Of a stretch of DNA of 17,046 bases, positions 6,768 through 14,122 are shown one piece after another. The DNA is from an uncultured Bacilli bacterium (GTDB lineage Bacteria; Bacillota_I; Bacilli_A; RF39; UBA660): the NCBI GenBank assembly GCA_947631135.1, contig CANRKE010000019.1, positions 1 through 17,046 on the forward strand, written 5' to 3'. A program made the position numbers and the translations under genes. Below the pieces are notes generated by a model that ran no database searches, was not told where the DNA came from, and saw only the letters and a list, made by a program, of their open reading frames with translations. Position 1 is the stretch's first letter; every line of letters begins with the position of its first letter.

Positions 6768-8330
6768 ATGTTAACTAAGAAAATGTATGAAAGAATAAAT
6801 TGGTATAAAAAGCCATTTGTTCATGAACAATATTCTAGAATAGTAGAAAACTTTAAAAATTATGATAGAATTTCAAAAAAGAAAATGATTGAAGAAATAT
6901 ATAATGTTTATAGTGATTACAATAATATTATAGATATATGTACAGTTAGAGAATTAAAATATTTAAAAAAAATAATAGATGGTGAGGATGTTACTTTTTC
7001 TACATTTGAAGATTATAAATATAAATGGGAAAGGGAAATACTAAAAAATAAATTTTTAATTCAATATGATGTTTTGCAGCCATTTATACCAGATGAAATA
7101 ATTGATAATGTAAAACTTGCTATAAAAAATGTTAATTGGAGTAGTGCTAAAAAAAATGATTATATAAATGAATTATTAGTAAGTGTTTGCAAAGTACAAG
7201 GATCTGTTGAGCTTCCTTTCTTATGCTCTTTTGTATCATCTGTTACTAAGACGGAAGAAAAAGTAATTTGTGACCATATATTACATAATAAACTATTTAA
7301 CTATTATGTTTATACTTATTTTAAAAATTTTGAATTCATGGAAGAAGATATTCCAGTTGGTTTATATCAAGATTATTATAGATTTGAAGAAGAAATAGAT
7401 AAACAAAAGAAAAAGCAAGGAATAGTTGGTGCGTTACCAATTAGCTTAGATATGTATAAAACTTTATTTTATAATGATTTTGATATCAACAATCCAAAAA
7501 TTAAAAAGATGTTAGATGCAATTAAAAACATGCCAATATTAAATAGGCCAGTACTAGAATTAATTAGGGATTATTCAGTATTAAATATCGATAGATTATC
7601 TTTAAAAAAATTTATCGAAACTGTTAACTTTCTAGAAGATTATGATCTAACTGAGTTTTTTAAAATATTAGATGACGCAATGGATGAAATGCCTTCAGTA
7701 GCGTTAAATGGTTTTACGCCAAACCAAGCAAAACAGATAAAAATTGAAAATGAAATAATTAACAAAAATAAAGAAAAAAATTATGTTAAACAAAAAAATG
7801 CTTGTTTATCTAAGAAAGATGCAAAACTTTTTTATAAAATATATTTTGCGTTATTAGAATTTACTAATGATAAATATAAAATTAGAAATAATTTGAGAAT
7901 ATATAATCAGCTATGTATTAATCCTAAAAGTTTAGAAGATGTAATATCAGTTTTTTGGGATAATAAAAATGAAATTATATCAGAATTTTGTGAATTTAAT
8001 CCATATAAATTTAATAAAGAAGAACTAGATATAACTAGGGATTTTAAAAAGGGATTTAGAAGTTTAATAGTAATTGTAAAATTTGAAAGTGATTACACTG
8101 CTGTTATGAATAAAGATAAAATATATATGATTAAAGGTGTAAATGATAATATAGATAATATTATTTCTTATCAAGATTTACCTGCGTGTGTAATAACATC
8201 AATTATTCCATTTAAGAATGTTTTAATATATGATGGTATATCTATAGGAGATAATATAAAAATGGGTAATGATTTTAATAAGATACTTGAAGAAGATTAT
8301 TCAAAATCTATAAAGTATTATCATTTATGA
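6768..8330 (+). CDS. Conserved protein of unknown function, 520 residues
   Basis: I do not recognise a named family. The protein is soluble (no signal peptide or membrane helix), highly charged and mostly helical by appearance. Two landmarks look familiar. DEMPSVALNGFTPNQAK (residues 308-324) resembles the 'MPxWxLKGxTPNE' segment of some uncharacterised, SEC-C-associated Bacillota proteins. The C-terminal IIPFKNVLIYDGISIGDNIKMG resembles the 'LLPFxxKIIYDGLxxxYNIxFG' ending of the same proteins. The SEC-C zinc motif (CxCxnCH) is absent. These resemblances are from memory and are weak evidence. The gene lies 77 bases after parC with its own promoter and 50 bases before another unknown gene on the same strand. 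The two could share a transcript, because no terminator separates them. Confidence 0.7.
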   Translation: MLTKKMYERINWYKKPFVHEQYSRIVENFKNYDRISKKKMIEEIYNVYSDYNNIIDICTVRELKYLKKIIDGEDVTFSTFEDYKYKWEREILKNKFLIQYDVLQPFIPDEIIDNVKLAIKNVNWSSAKKNDYINELLVSVCKVQGSVELPFLCSFVSSVTKTEEKVICDHILHNKLFNYYVYTYFKNFEFMEEDIPVGLYQDYYRFEEEIDKQKKKQGIVGALPISLDMYKTLFYNDFDINNPKIKKMLDAIKNMPILNRPVLELIRDYSVLNIDRLSLKKFIETVNFLEDYDLTEFFKILDDAMDEMPSVALNGFTPNQAKQIKIENEIINKNKEKNYVKQKNACLSKKDAKLFYKIYFALLEFTNDKYKIRNNLRIYNQLCINPKSLEDVISVFWDNKNEIISEFCEFNPYKFNKEELDITRDFKKGFRSLIVIVKFESDYTAVMNKDKIYMIKGVNDNIDNIISYQDLPACVITSIIPFKNVLIYDGISIGDNIKMGNDFNKILEEDYSKSIKYYHL

Positions 8331-8368
8331 TAATTAATAAAGAAAATAATTTGTAATTAAAAAAGATT

Positions 8369-8373
8369 GGAGA
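8369..8373 (+). promoter_or_regulatory. Ribosome binding site GGAGA
   Basis: GGAGA lies 7 bases before the ATG at 8381. It fixes that start and shows the gene can be translated independently, although no separate promoter is evident in the 50-base gap. Confidence 0.6.
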
Positions 8374-8380
8374 ACTTAAT

Positions 8381-9130
8381 ATGCAAAATGATTTAAACCT
8401 TATAACACAAAAAGAAATATCGTCTATGTTAATTAATCTTAATAGACTTCGACTTAATAGAAAAGCTCATATTAAAAAATATAACAAGTTAAGAATTTTA
8501 CATAGTGAAATAATAGATAATATGGAAGATTATATTTTGAATAATAAATATAATATTGAAAAATTTAAAAATATAATTAAAGATGAATTTGAAAATGCAA
8601 ATAATATTAAATTGGATATTTATAATGATGATGATTCAACAATACTTTTAGAATTATTTGTTTATAAGAATCATCCAAAAATTCCATCAATAACTGATAT
8701 TTATTTAAAGAATAATAAATTTAGAAATAAAGAAAAAGTAAAAATGCTTGAGGCTATGAAAAATTCGTATGTTGGATTATTTGAAGTTATAGATGTTGAT
8801 GTATCCGATGGTTATGTAACATATAGAGATGTTTTTACAAAGAAAAAATTTAAAATAATAGATATTGCAATGAGTAGTACTTTACAAATTAGTAAAAATA
8901 AAAATAAAAAAGTATATTTGTATAATAGAGTTATTACATATGAAGATATATCGTTTGCTACAGGAATTCATTGTAACTTTACTTCGGGTTCTAAAGAACT
9001 AAAGAAATTTATTAAATCACATAATTATAAAAATAATTATAATTTTACAAGATGTTTGACGTTATACAATATTTATAGAAAAAGTAATAGTGTAATAGTA
9101 AACTATAATGGAAAATATGAAAATAGATAA
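8381..9130 (+). CDS. Conserved protein of unknown function, 249 residues
   Basis: No family name can be given. The protein is soluble, basic and rich in Lys, Asn and Ile. Residues 1-60 look like a helical, charged region. Residues 125-205 have a denser, beta-like pattern with LEAMKNSYVGLFEVIDVDVSDGYVTYRDVFTKKKFKIIDIAMSS as the core (given only as landmarks: LFEVIDVD, YVTYRDVFT, IIDIAMSS). This could be a small beta-barrel, but that is inference. No catalytic motif, metal-binding cysteine pair or membrane segment is visible. It follows the 520-residue unknown protein by 50 bases and probably shares its transcript. It precedes the strong promoter of the leader RNA at 9165, so it ends that unit, although no clear terminator is seen. 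Confidence 0.65.
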   Translation: MQNDLNLITQKEISSMLINLNRLRLNRKAHIKKYNKLRILHSEIIDNMEDYILNNKYNIEKFKNIIKDEFENANNIKLDIYNDDDSTILLELFVYKNHPKIPSITDIYLKNNKFRNKEKVKMLEAMKNSYVGLFEVIDVDVSDGYVTYRDVFTKKKFKIIDIAMSSTLQISKNKNKKVYLYNRVITYEDISFATGIHCNFTSGSKELKKFIKSHNYKNNYNFTRCLTLYNIYRKSNSVIVNYNGKYENR

Positions 9131-9164
9131 TTGTAAAATTTTGTAAAAAAATTTATAATTTGTA

Positions 9165-9193
9165 TTGCACTTTCCTCAAATATTTGATAAACT
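9165..9193 (+). promoter_or_regulatory. Promoter of the leader RNA and surface-protein gene
   Basis: TTGCAC (9165-9170) is followed after exactly 17 bases by TAAACT (9188-9193), which is preceded by the extended element TGA (9185-9187). Transcription would begin near 9200. It is the only credible promoter for the gene at 9353, since just 26 bases separate the downstream terminator from that start codon. Confidence 0.6.
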
Positions 9194-9199
9194 ATGGTT

Positions 9200-9326
9200 G
9201 TAATAGGAATAGGGTAAGCCCTCTCCGAACGCAAACACAATACGAACAGATGTTTGCTTCGGGGGGGGTAGATTGAGTATTTCTTATAAGCCTTAAGCTT
9301 ACCTAAATTTTTAGGTAGGCTTTTTT
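9200..9326 (+). ncRNA. Structured leader RNA, candidate riboswitch/attenuator
   Basis: This stretch of about 127 bases is far richer in G and C than its surroundings. A long stem pairs 9219-9229 with 9258-9268 (11 bp, partly G-T) and continues, past one bulged C (9230), as GCAAACA (9231-9237) with TGTTTGC (9251-9257). It closes a 13-base loop. A small alternative hairpin, AGGG (9211-9214) with CCCT (9219-9222), competes with its base. GGTAAGC (9213-9219) is perfectly complementary to GCTTACC (9297-9303), the left arm of the terminator, so a closing stem around the whole element would prevent termination. I recognise no known class. It lacks the hallmarks of SRP RNA, T-box, TPP, SAM, both c-di-GMP classes, fluoride and ZTP elements. 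An independent small RNA is the main alternative. Confidence 0.6.
9295..9326 (+). terminator. Intrinsic terminator in the leader of the surface-protein gene
   Basis: Bases 9295-9306 pair with 9311-9322 (12 bp with one G-T pair) around a tetraloop, followed by a T6 run (9321-9326). It is a strong, textbook terminator placed before the ribosome site, which argues for transcription attenuation of the next gene. Confidence 0.85.
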
Positions 9327-9352
9327 GAATTATTGAGAGGATTGTGGATTAA

Positions 9353-10942
9353 ATGGAAAAAGAAAATAATAAGAAAAAAGTAGGAACATTAATAAGTGCG
9401 ATAATAGTAGTGTTAGTTTTAATAATTGGAATAACATATTCATATTTATCAGCTAATAATAAGACACCAGCTAATTCTGTAAAAGCTGGAACACTATTAA
9501 TAAGTTATGAAGATGATAATTTAAATGCAATAAATGTAAGCAATATACAACCGATATATGATAAGGATATAAAAGAAAAAGCTAGCAAAATATCATTTCA
9601 AGTAAATAACACTGGAACAGCTAAAGCATTTGTTGACATCAATATAACAGATATTAGTTTACCTAGTGAGTTAGCAGATCTAGAATTTAAATGGGCACTA
9701 TATTCTGGTGAAGAAAAAATAAGTAATGGTAATTTTAGAAATGTATTAGATAATAAATTACTTCTAACAAATAATCAAGAGATATCAAGTAAAGGAAATA
9801 AAAGTTATGATCTATATATCTGGATAAGTGAAAATGAATTAGACCAATCAGATATGATGGAAAAGACATTTTCTGGGAAAATAACAGTAGTAGGGCATCA
9901 AAATAAACAAGCAGAATTATTATCTAAAGTAATTAAAGATAATAATGAGCCTAGTACACAAAAACCCGATTTCAGTAAAATAGCAGAAACAGATGAGGGA
10001 TTAATACAAGATATAGATGATGATGGTGAAACATACTACTTCAGAGGAAATGTAAAAGATAATTATTTAAGAATAGATGGACTAAAATGGCCAGCAGATG
10101 CACCAAAAGCATATTTAATTCCAAGTAAGAACAATAATTCACGTAGTGACGATATGAGCTATTTAAAAAATCTTTGTAAATATTCATACTCAGATTACGG
10201 ATATTCTAACGAACAAGAATGCTTAGACGATATAAAAGAAGTAGGAGGAAAGCCAGGAGAAGATATGCTATTTAGGATAGTAAGAATAAATGGAGATGGA
10301 ACAATAAGAATTGTTGCAGACGGTTTTATTGGTAATAAAGCATTTAATCAAAATAGGGAGTCAGAAGAATATGTAGGATACACATATAATAATAGTAAAC
10401 CAAATGTACAAGATGGAGATGATTCAACAATAAAAGAATATTTGGATAGTTGGTACGAAACAAATATGATTGATTATGATAATATACTTGCAAGTACAAG
10501 ATATTGCAATGATACAACAGGAAATATAGATAGTAATGGATTGTTATTATATGGAACATACGGAAGATTAAATACAGATAGTGGACATATACCAGAGCCA
10601 AGCTATATATGTCCAAACACAGATAAATTGTATGGAGGGGAATACGATTTAAAAATAGGACTCTTATCAGCAGATGAAGCAGTATTTGCAGGAGGAAAAA
10701 AGGGAACATCAAATTCCAATTATTATTTATTAGGAAACAGTCCTGATAAATGGTTAGGGTCGCCTATCTATTTCTCTAATGGTTATGCTTTTGAGTTCAA
10801 TATAGCGAGTTCAGGAACCGTGAATGATGTTTTTGTCAACTACGAATATGCTGCCGTCCCAGTCTTAAATCTACGTGCTGACACCCTATTTACCCAAGGA
10901 AATGGAGAAGTTAATAATCCTTACGTTGTAAAAATTCAATAA
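9353..10942 (+). CDS. Membrane-anchored surface protein, TasA/camelysin-like N-terminus with a variable C-terminal domain
   Basis: The 529 residues begin with a basic stretch and one hydrophobic segment (about 11-32, ending TYSYLSA), then NSVKAGTLLISYED (41-54). This is the arrangement of TasA/camelysin-like exported proteins. A beta-sandwich-like region follows to about 182. Residues 225-525 resemble a repeatedly seen gut-Bacillota surface domain with ETYYFRG, FRIVRINGDGTIRI (307-320), DSTIKEYLDSWY (357-368), four or more Cys, GLLSADEAVFAGG (436-448), WLGSP (467-471) and PVLNL (503-507). The family usually ends GVRPVxNL; here the segment reads AAVPVLNL, without the Arg. The DNA from about 10751 to the stop is near 40% GC by my count, against about 25% nearby. 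Expression should depend on read-through of the leader terminator. The ribosome site is GAGAGGA (9335-9341), 11 bases before the ATG. The function is unknown; adhesion is plausible. Confidence 0.75.
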   Translation: MEKENNKKKVGTLISAIIVVLVLIIGITYSYLSANNKTPANSVKAGTLLISYEDDNLNAINVSNIQPIYDKDIKEKASKISFQVNNTGTAKAFVDINITDISLPSELADLEFKWALYSGEEKISNGNFRNVLDNKLLLTNNQEISSKGNKSYDLYIWISENELDQSDMMEKTFSGKITVVGHQNKQAELLSKVIKDNNEPSTQKPDFSKIAETDEGLIQDIDDDGETYYFRGNVKDNYLRIDGLKWPADAPKAYLIPSKNNNSRSDDMSYLKNLCKYSYSDYGYSNEQECLDDIKEVGGKPGEDMLFRIVRINGDGTIRIVADGFIGNKAFNQNRESEEYVGYTYNNSKPNVQDGDDSTIKEYLDSWYETNMIDYDNILASTRYCNDTTGNIDSNGLLLYGTYGRLNTDSGHIPEPSYICPNTDKLYGGEYDLKIGLLSADEAVFAGGKKGTSNSNYYLLGNSPDKWLGSPIYFSNGYAFEFNIASSGTVNDVFVNYEYAAVPVLNLRADTLFTQGNGEVNNPYVVKIQ

Positions 10943-10992
10943 TAAATTAAACGAGCTTGTCAAGTCTAGTGTGTAAATTTTTTAAGAATATT

Positions 10993-11036
10993 AAACGTAA
11001 AAAATTATGTATTATTACATAAACTTTTACGTTTTT
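10993..11036 (+). terminator. Terminator after the surface-protein gene
   Basis: Bases 10993-11002 pair with 11025-11034 (10 bp). A 2x2 internal loop and a second stem, 11005-11011 with 11016-11022 (7 bp), complete the hairpin, which is followed by T's to 11036. A further 8-bp hairpin (11064-11071 with 11079-11086) lies downstream in the same gap. Confidence 0.75.
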
Positions 11037-11117
11037 AAATATTATTAATATCATATAATAAATATTAAGGACATTTTTTCCTTAATTTTAAATTTGGTCT
11101 ATAATTATTTTAATTTT

Positions 11118-11139
11118 TTTGATACAATAATAGTGGTGA
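11118..11139 (+). promoter_or_regulatory. Extended -10 promoter and ribosome site of polA
   Basis: TTTGATACAAT (11118-11128) differs by one base from the -10 element at 4110 and 6701. TATAAT also occurs at 11100-11105. GGTGA (11135-11139) lies 6 bases before a GTG at 11146. The conserved N-terminus MKKVVLIDGNNLLFRSYYA starts exactly at that GTG, so it is the start codon. Confidence 0.6.
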
Positions 11140-11145
11140 TCGAAA

Positions 11146-13749
11146 GTGAAGAAAGTTGTATTAATAGATGGTAATAATTTGTTGTTTAGAAGTTACTATG
11201 CAACAGCTTACAATGGTAATTTAATGAAAAATTCTAAAAACTTTCCTACGAATGCACTATATGGTTTTGTAAATATGATAAATAAAATTATAAACGAAGA
11301 ATCAACTGAATATATGTTGGTTGCATTTGATAAAGGGAAAACATTTAGACATGATGAATATGATTTTTATAAGCAAGGTAGAATAGAAACACCTAATGAA
11401 TTAAAACTTCAATTTCCTAAAGCTAAAGAAATATTAGATTGTTTAGGTATTAAATGGTTTGAAATAGATAATTATGAAGCTGATGATATAATTGGTACTG
11501 TTGCAAAAATGGTAGATAATAGTGATGAATTTGAGGGTATAATTGTAAGTAGTGATAAAGATTTATTACAATTAATAAGTGATAAAGTTATAGTTAAATT
11601 ATTAAAGTCTAAAGATCATATAATGATGGACGAAAATCAATTTAAAGAAACATATGGTATCGAACCTATAAATATGATAGATTTAAAAGCTTTAGCTGGT
11701 GATACATCAGATAATATACCTGGAGTTAAAGGAATAGGAGAAAAGACAGCAATTAATTTATTAAAACAATATACTACTGTTGAAGGTATATATGATAATA
11801 TAGATGATATTAGTGGTAAAACTAAAGAAAAATTAATAACTGATAAAGATATGGCTTTTAAATGTAAAGATCTTGTAACTATATATAAAAATGTAGATTT
11901 AGGGTTTAGTTTTGATGATATGAAAGTAAAAGATGTAGATTTAAATAAATTAAAAGAAGTATATAATGATTTAGAATTTCATTCACTTATTAAGAAAATG
12001 AATTTAGATATAGAAAATGATGATGAACAAAAACAAGATGATAATATCATAAGTACAAAGATAATAGATAATATAGATGATATAGATATAAAAGATGAAT
12101 GTGCAGTATACTTAGAGATAGATGCTACTTATTATCATAATGCAAATATATTTGGTATGGCTGTATATAATAAAGATACAAGTATATTTATACCTTATGA
12201 AGTATTACTTAAAAATCCAAAATTTTTAACTACTGTACCTAAAGTTACTTATGATATTAAAAAAACTATAACTGCACTTAGATGGAAAGATATAAAAATA
12301 GATAATTTAGTATTTGATACTATGTTAAGTGCATATTTATTAAATTATAATGTTAAAGATGATATAAGTTACTTAGCTGAAATATTTGGTTATGATTTAG
12401 CAAGTTTTGATGTTATAAAGAAAAAAACTGATTTAGATTTAAATAGTATAGCTATTAATGCGATTAAAAAAGCAAAGTTTATATATGATACTAAAGAATT
12501 TTTTAAAGAGAAAATGAAAGAAGAAGAAGTAAGTCATCTATATTATGATATAGAACATCCACTAACATTTGTCTTATCTGATATGGAATACAATGGTATT
12601 AGATGTGATAAAAATATATTGGAACAAATGGGTGAAAAAATAGATAAGAGTATAGAAGATTTATCTAAGGAAATACATGAAATGTGTAATTGTGGTGACT
12701 TTAATATATCATCACATAGACAAGTTGGTAAAATTCTTTTTGAAGATATGAAAATAGGTAAGGGAAAGAAAATTAAATCTGGATATTCAACTAATGTATC
12801 AACCTTAAGTAAATATGTAGATAAACACCCAGTAGTTAAAAAAATTATTGAATATAGAACATTAATGAAATTGCATAATACTTATATAGAGGGATTAAAA
12901 AATTGTATAGCTAGTGATGGAAAGATTCATACAATTTACACACAAGCACTTACAAGAACTGGTAGATTATCAAGTATTGAACCTAACTTACAAAACATAC
13001 CAATTAGATATGAAGAGGGTAGATTAATAAGAAAAAGCTTTATACCTAGTGATGATAGTGTATTTTTATCAAGCGATTATTCACAAATTGAACTTAGAAT
13101 ACTTGCGCATGTATCTGAATCTAAAGATTTAATTGATGCATTTAAGAATAATATTGATATTCATGCTAAAACTGCATCAGATATATTTGATGTTGATATT
13201 AGTGATGTTACACAATTACAAAGAAGAATGGCTAAAGCTGTTAATTTTGGAATAATTTATGGAATAAGTGGATTTGGTTTAGGTGAAAACTTAGATATAT
13301 CTCCTAAACAAGCTAAAGAATTTATTAATAAATATTTAGAAAAGTATAGTGGAATTAAAAATTATATGGATAAATCCATAAAAGATGCTTATGAAAATGG
13401 TTATGTTAAAACATTGAATAATAGAAAAAGAATAATAGATGAACTTAAAAATACTAATTATATGATAAGACAACAAGGAGAAAGAATTGCTCTTAATACA
13501 CCTATACAAGGGACAAGTGCAGATATTATTAAAATGGCTATGATAAAATTATTTGATGAATTTAAAAGAAATAATATTAAAAGTAAAATGATCTTACAAA
13601 TACATGATGAACTTATTATTGATACACTAATTGAAGAAAAAGATAAAGTATGTAAAATTATTAAAGATGTTATGGAAAATGTATGTAAATTATCTGTCCC
13701 ACTTACTGTATCTATAAACTGTGGTAATGATTTATATGATACAAAGTAA
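11146..13749 (+). CDS. polA: DNA polymerase I, with a degenerate proofreading site
   Basis: The enzyme fills gaps and removes primers in replication and repair. The 867 residues include the N-terminal 5'-3' exonuclease (about 1-290), with IDGNNLLFRSYYA at the start, DNYEADDIIGT (108-118), VSSDKDLLQL (134-143) and the helix-hairpin-helix region LKALAGDTSDNIPGVKGIGEKTA. The polymerase domain is complete: SSDYSQIELRILAH (motif A, catalytic D644), RRMAKAVNFGIIYGISG (motif B, 693-709) and QIHDELI (motif C, D821). The middle 3'-5' exonuclease domain (about 300-470) is present as a fold, but the DxE metal site reads EID (324-326). The NLKYD-type motif reads DIKKT (370-374), lacking its Asp. It should not proofread, as in several other Bacillota Pol I enzymes. 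Starts with GTG, its own promoter, and a terminator downstream. Confidence 0.95.
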   Translation: MKKVVLIDGNNLLFRSYYATAYNGNLMKNSKNFPTNALYGFVNMINKIINEESTEYMLVAFDKGKTFRHDEYDFYKQGRIETPNELKLQFPKAKEILDCLGIKWFEIDNYEADDIIGTVAKMVDNSDEFEGIIVSSDKDLLQLISDKVIVKLLKSKDHIMMDENQFKETYGIEPINMIDLKALAGDTSDNIPGVKGIGEKTAINLLKQYTTVEGIYDNIDDISGKTKEKLITDKDMAFKCKDLVTIYKNVDLGFSFDDMKVKDVDLNKLKEVYNDLEFHSLIKKMNLDIENDDEQKQDDNIISTKIIDNIDDIDIKDECAVYLEIDATYYHNANIFGMAVYNKDTSIFIPYEVLLKNPKFLTTVPKVTYDIKKTITALRWKDIKIDNLVFDTMLSAYLLNYNVKDDISYLAEIFGYDLASFDVIKKKTDLDLNSIAINAIKKAKFIYDTKEFFKEKMKEEEVSHLYYDIEHPLTFVLSDMEYNGIRCDKNILEQMGEKIDKSIEDLSKEIHEMCNCGDFNISSHRQVGKILFEDMKIGKGKKIKSGYSTNVSTLSKYVDKHPVVKKIIEYRTLMKLHNTYIEGLKNCIASDGKIHTIYTQALTRTGRLSSIEPNLQNIPIRYEEGRLIRKSFIPSDDSVFLSSDYSQIELRILAHVSESKDLIDAFKNNIDIHAKTASDIFDVDISDVTQLQRRMAKAVNFGIIYGISGFGLGENLDISPKQAKEFINKYLEKYSGIKNYMDKSIKDAYENGYVKTLNNRKRIIDELKNTNYMIRQQGERIALNTPIQGTSADIIKMAMIKLFDEFKRNNIKSKMILQIHDELIIDTLIEEKDKVCKIIKDVMENVCKLSVPLTVSINCGNDLYDTK

Positions 13750-13783
13750 TATAAAATTTAATAAAACTAAATTGAATACTAAA

Positions 13784-13812
13784 AAATAAAATGCAATATA
13801 CGCATTTTATTT
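13784..13812. terminator. Bidirectional terminator between polA and the small minus-strand reading frame
   Basis: Bases 13784-13794 pair perfectly with 13802-13812 (11 bp) around a 7-base loop. The minus strand carries an unbroken T-run at the end of the stem (complement of 13781-13786). The plus strand has a weaker TTTATATAATTTT tail. Its position between converging reading frames fits use from both sides. Confidence 0.7.
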
Positions 13813-13999
13813 ATATAATTTTAGTAAAGAAAAATATTAATAATAATAATTCAAATACTAGCATTACTGTATGAAAACAAAAATTAATAATTAATAAAAG
13901 TATTGCTTGATATATAATTATTATACCAAGAATAATTATAGCAAACGGCCAAAATGCTCCTCCCTTTAAAAACCATCTATTCCTCCACATATTAATCAC
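13811..13999 (-). CDS. Possible small membrane protein, 62 residues
   Basis: The predicted product has a short basic N-terminus (MWRNRWFLKGG) and then two hydrophobic stretches covering most of the remainder, ending FFFTKII. This is the shape of a small two-helix membrane protein. The stop codon sits at the edge of a terminator whose better T-run is on this strand, which supports a transcribed gene. Against it, the start is uncertain (GTG at 13999 with a weak AGGG 3 bases upstream, or ATG at 13990), no clear promoter is visible on this strand, and hydrophobic frames arise easily in AT-rich DNA. I recognise no family. Confidence 0.4.
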   Translation of the reverse strand: MINMWRNRWFLKGGAFWPFAIIILGIIIIYQAILLLIINFCFHTVMLVFELLLLIFFFTKII

Positions 14000-14045
14000 A
14001 TTCCCTAATATATATTATTAATATATTAAATAAATGTATAGTTAT

Positions 14046-14118
14046 TTGACATAATTTTGTGTTTTTATATCAATTTAGTTAATTTTATGATATTATATTT
14101 AACATATATAAAAGGTGA
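14046..14118 (+). promoter_or_regulatory. Promoter region and ribosome site of the HipA-like gene
   Basis: A perfect TTGACA lies at 14046-14051 with TATCAA 16 bases on (14068-14073). Alternatively, TGATATTAT (14088-14096) is an extended -10. AAGGTGA (14112-14118) sits 4 bases before the ATG at 14123, which decides the start. The upstream in-frame ATG at 14057 has no ribosome site and lies within the promoter. Confidence 0.55.
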
Positions 14119-14122
14119 TATT

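Noticed and set aside
9200..9326. The leader RNA as an SRP RNA or a c-di-GMP riboswitch
   Set aside because: The SRP tetraloop region (GGAAG...AGCA) is missing, and neither the GEMM-I (GGCAAACC...GACGCAAAGC) nor the class II core is present; only a short GCAAA string is shared.
10344..10712. A 122-codon reading frame on the minus strand
   Set aside because: It is the shadow of the surface-protein gene, with biased, low-complexity Leu/Tyr/His content and no start signals.
9353..10942. A complete diversity-generating retroelement
   Set aside because: No reverse transcriptase and no template repeat occur in the window; only a possible target region can be argued.
13811..14056. A CRISPR array or direct-repeat array anywhere in the window
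   Set aside because: I found no regularly spaced repeats; the repeated strings seen are AT-rich codon runs such as AATAAT.
14057..14122. A 22-residue N-terminal extension of the HipA-like protein
   Set aside because: The extension would run through the promoter and its own ribosome site AAGGTGA; the ATG at 14123 is much better supported.
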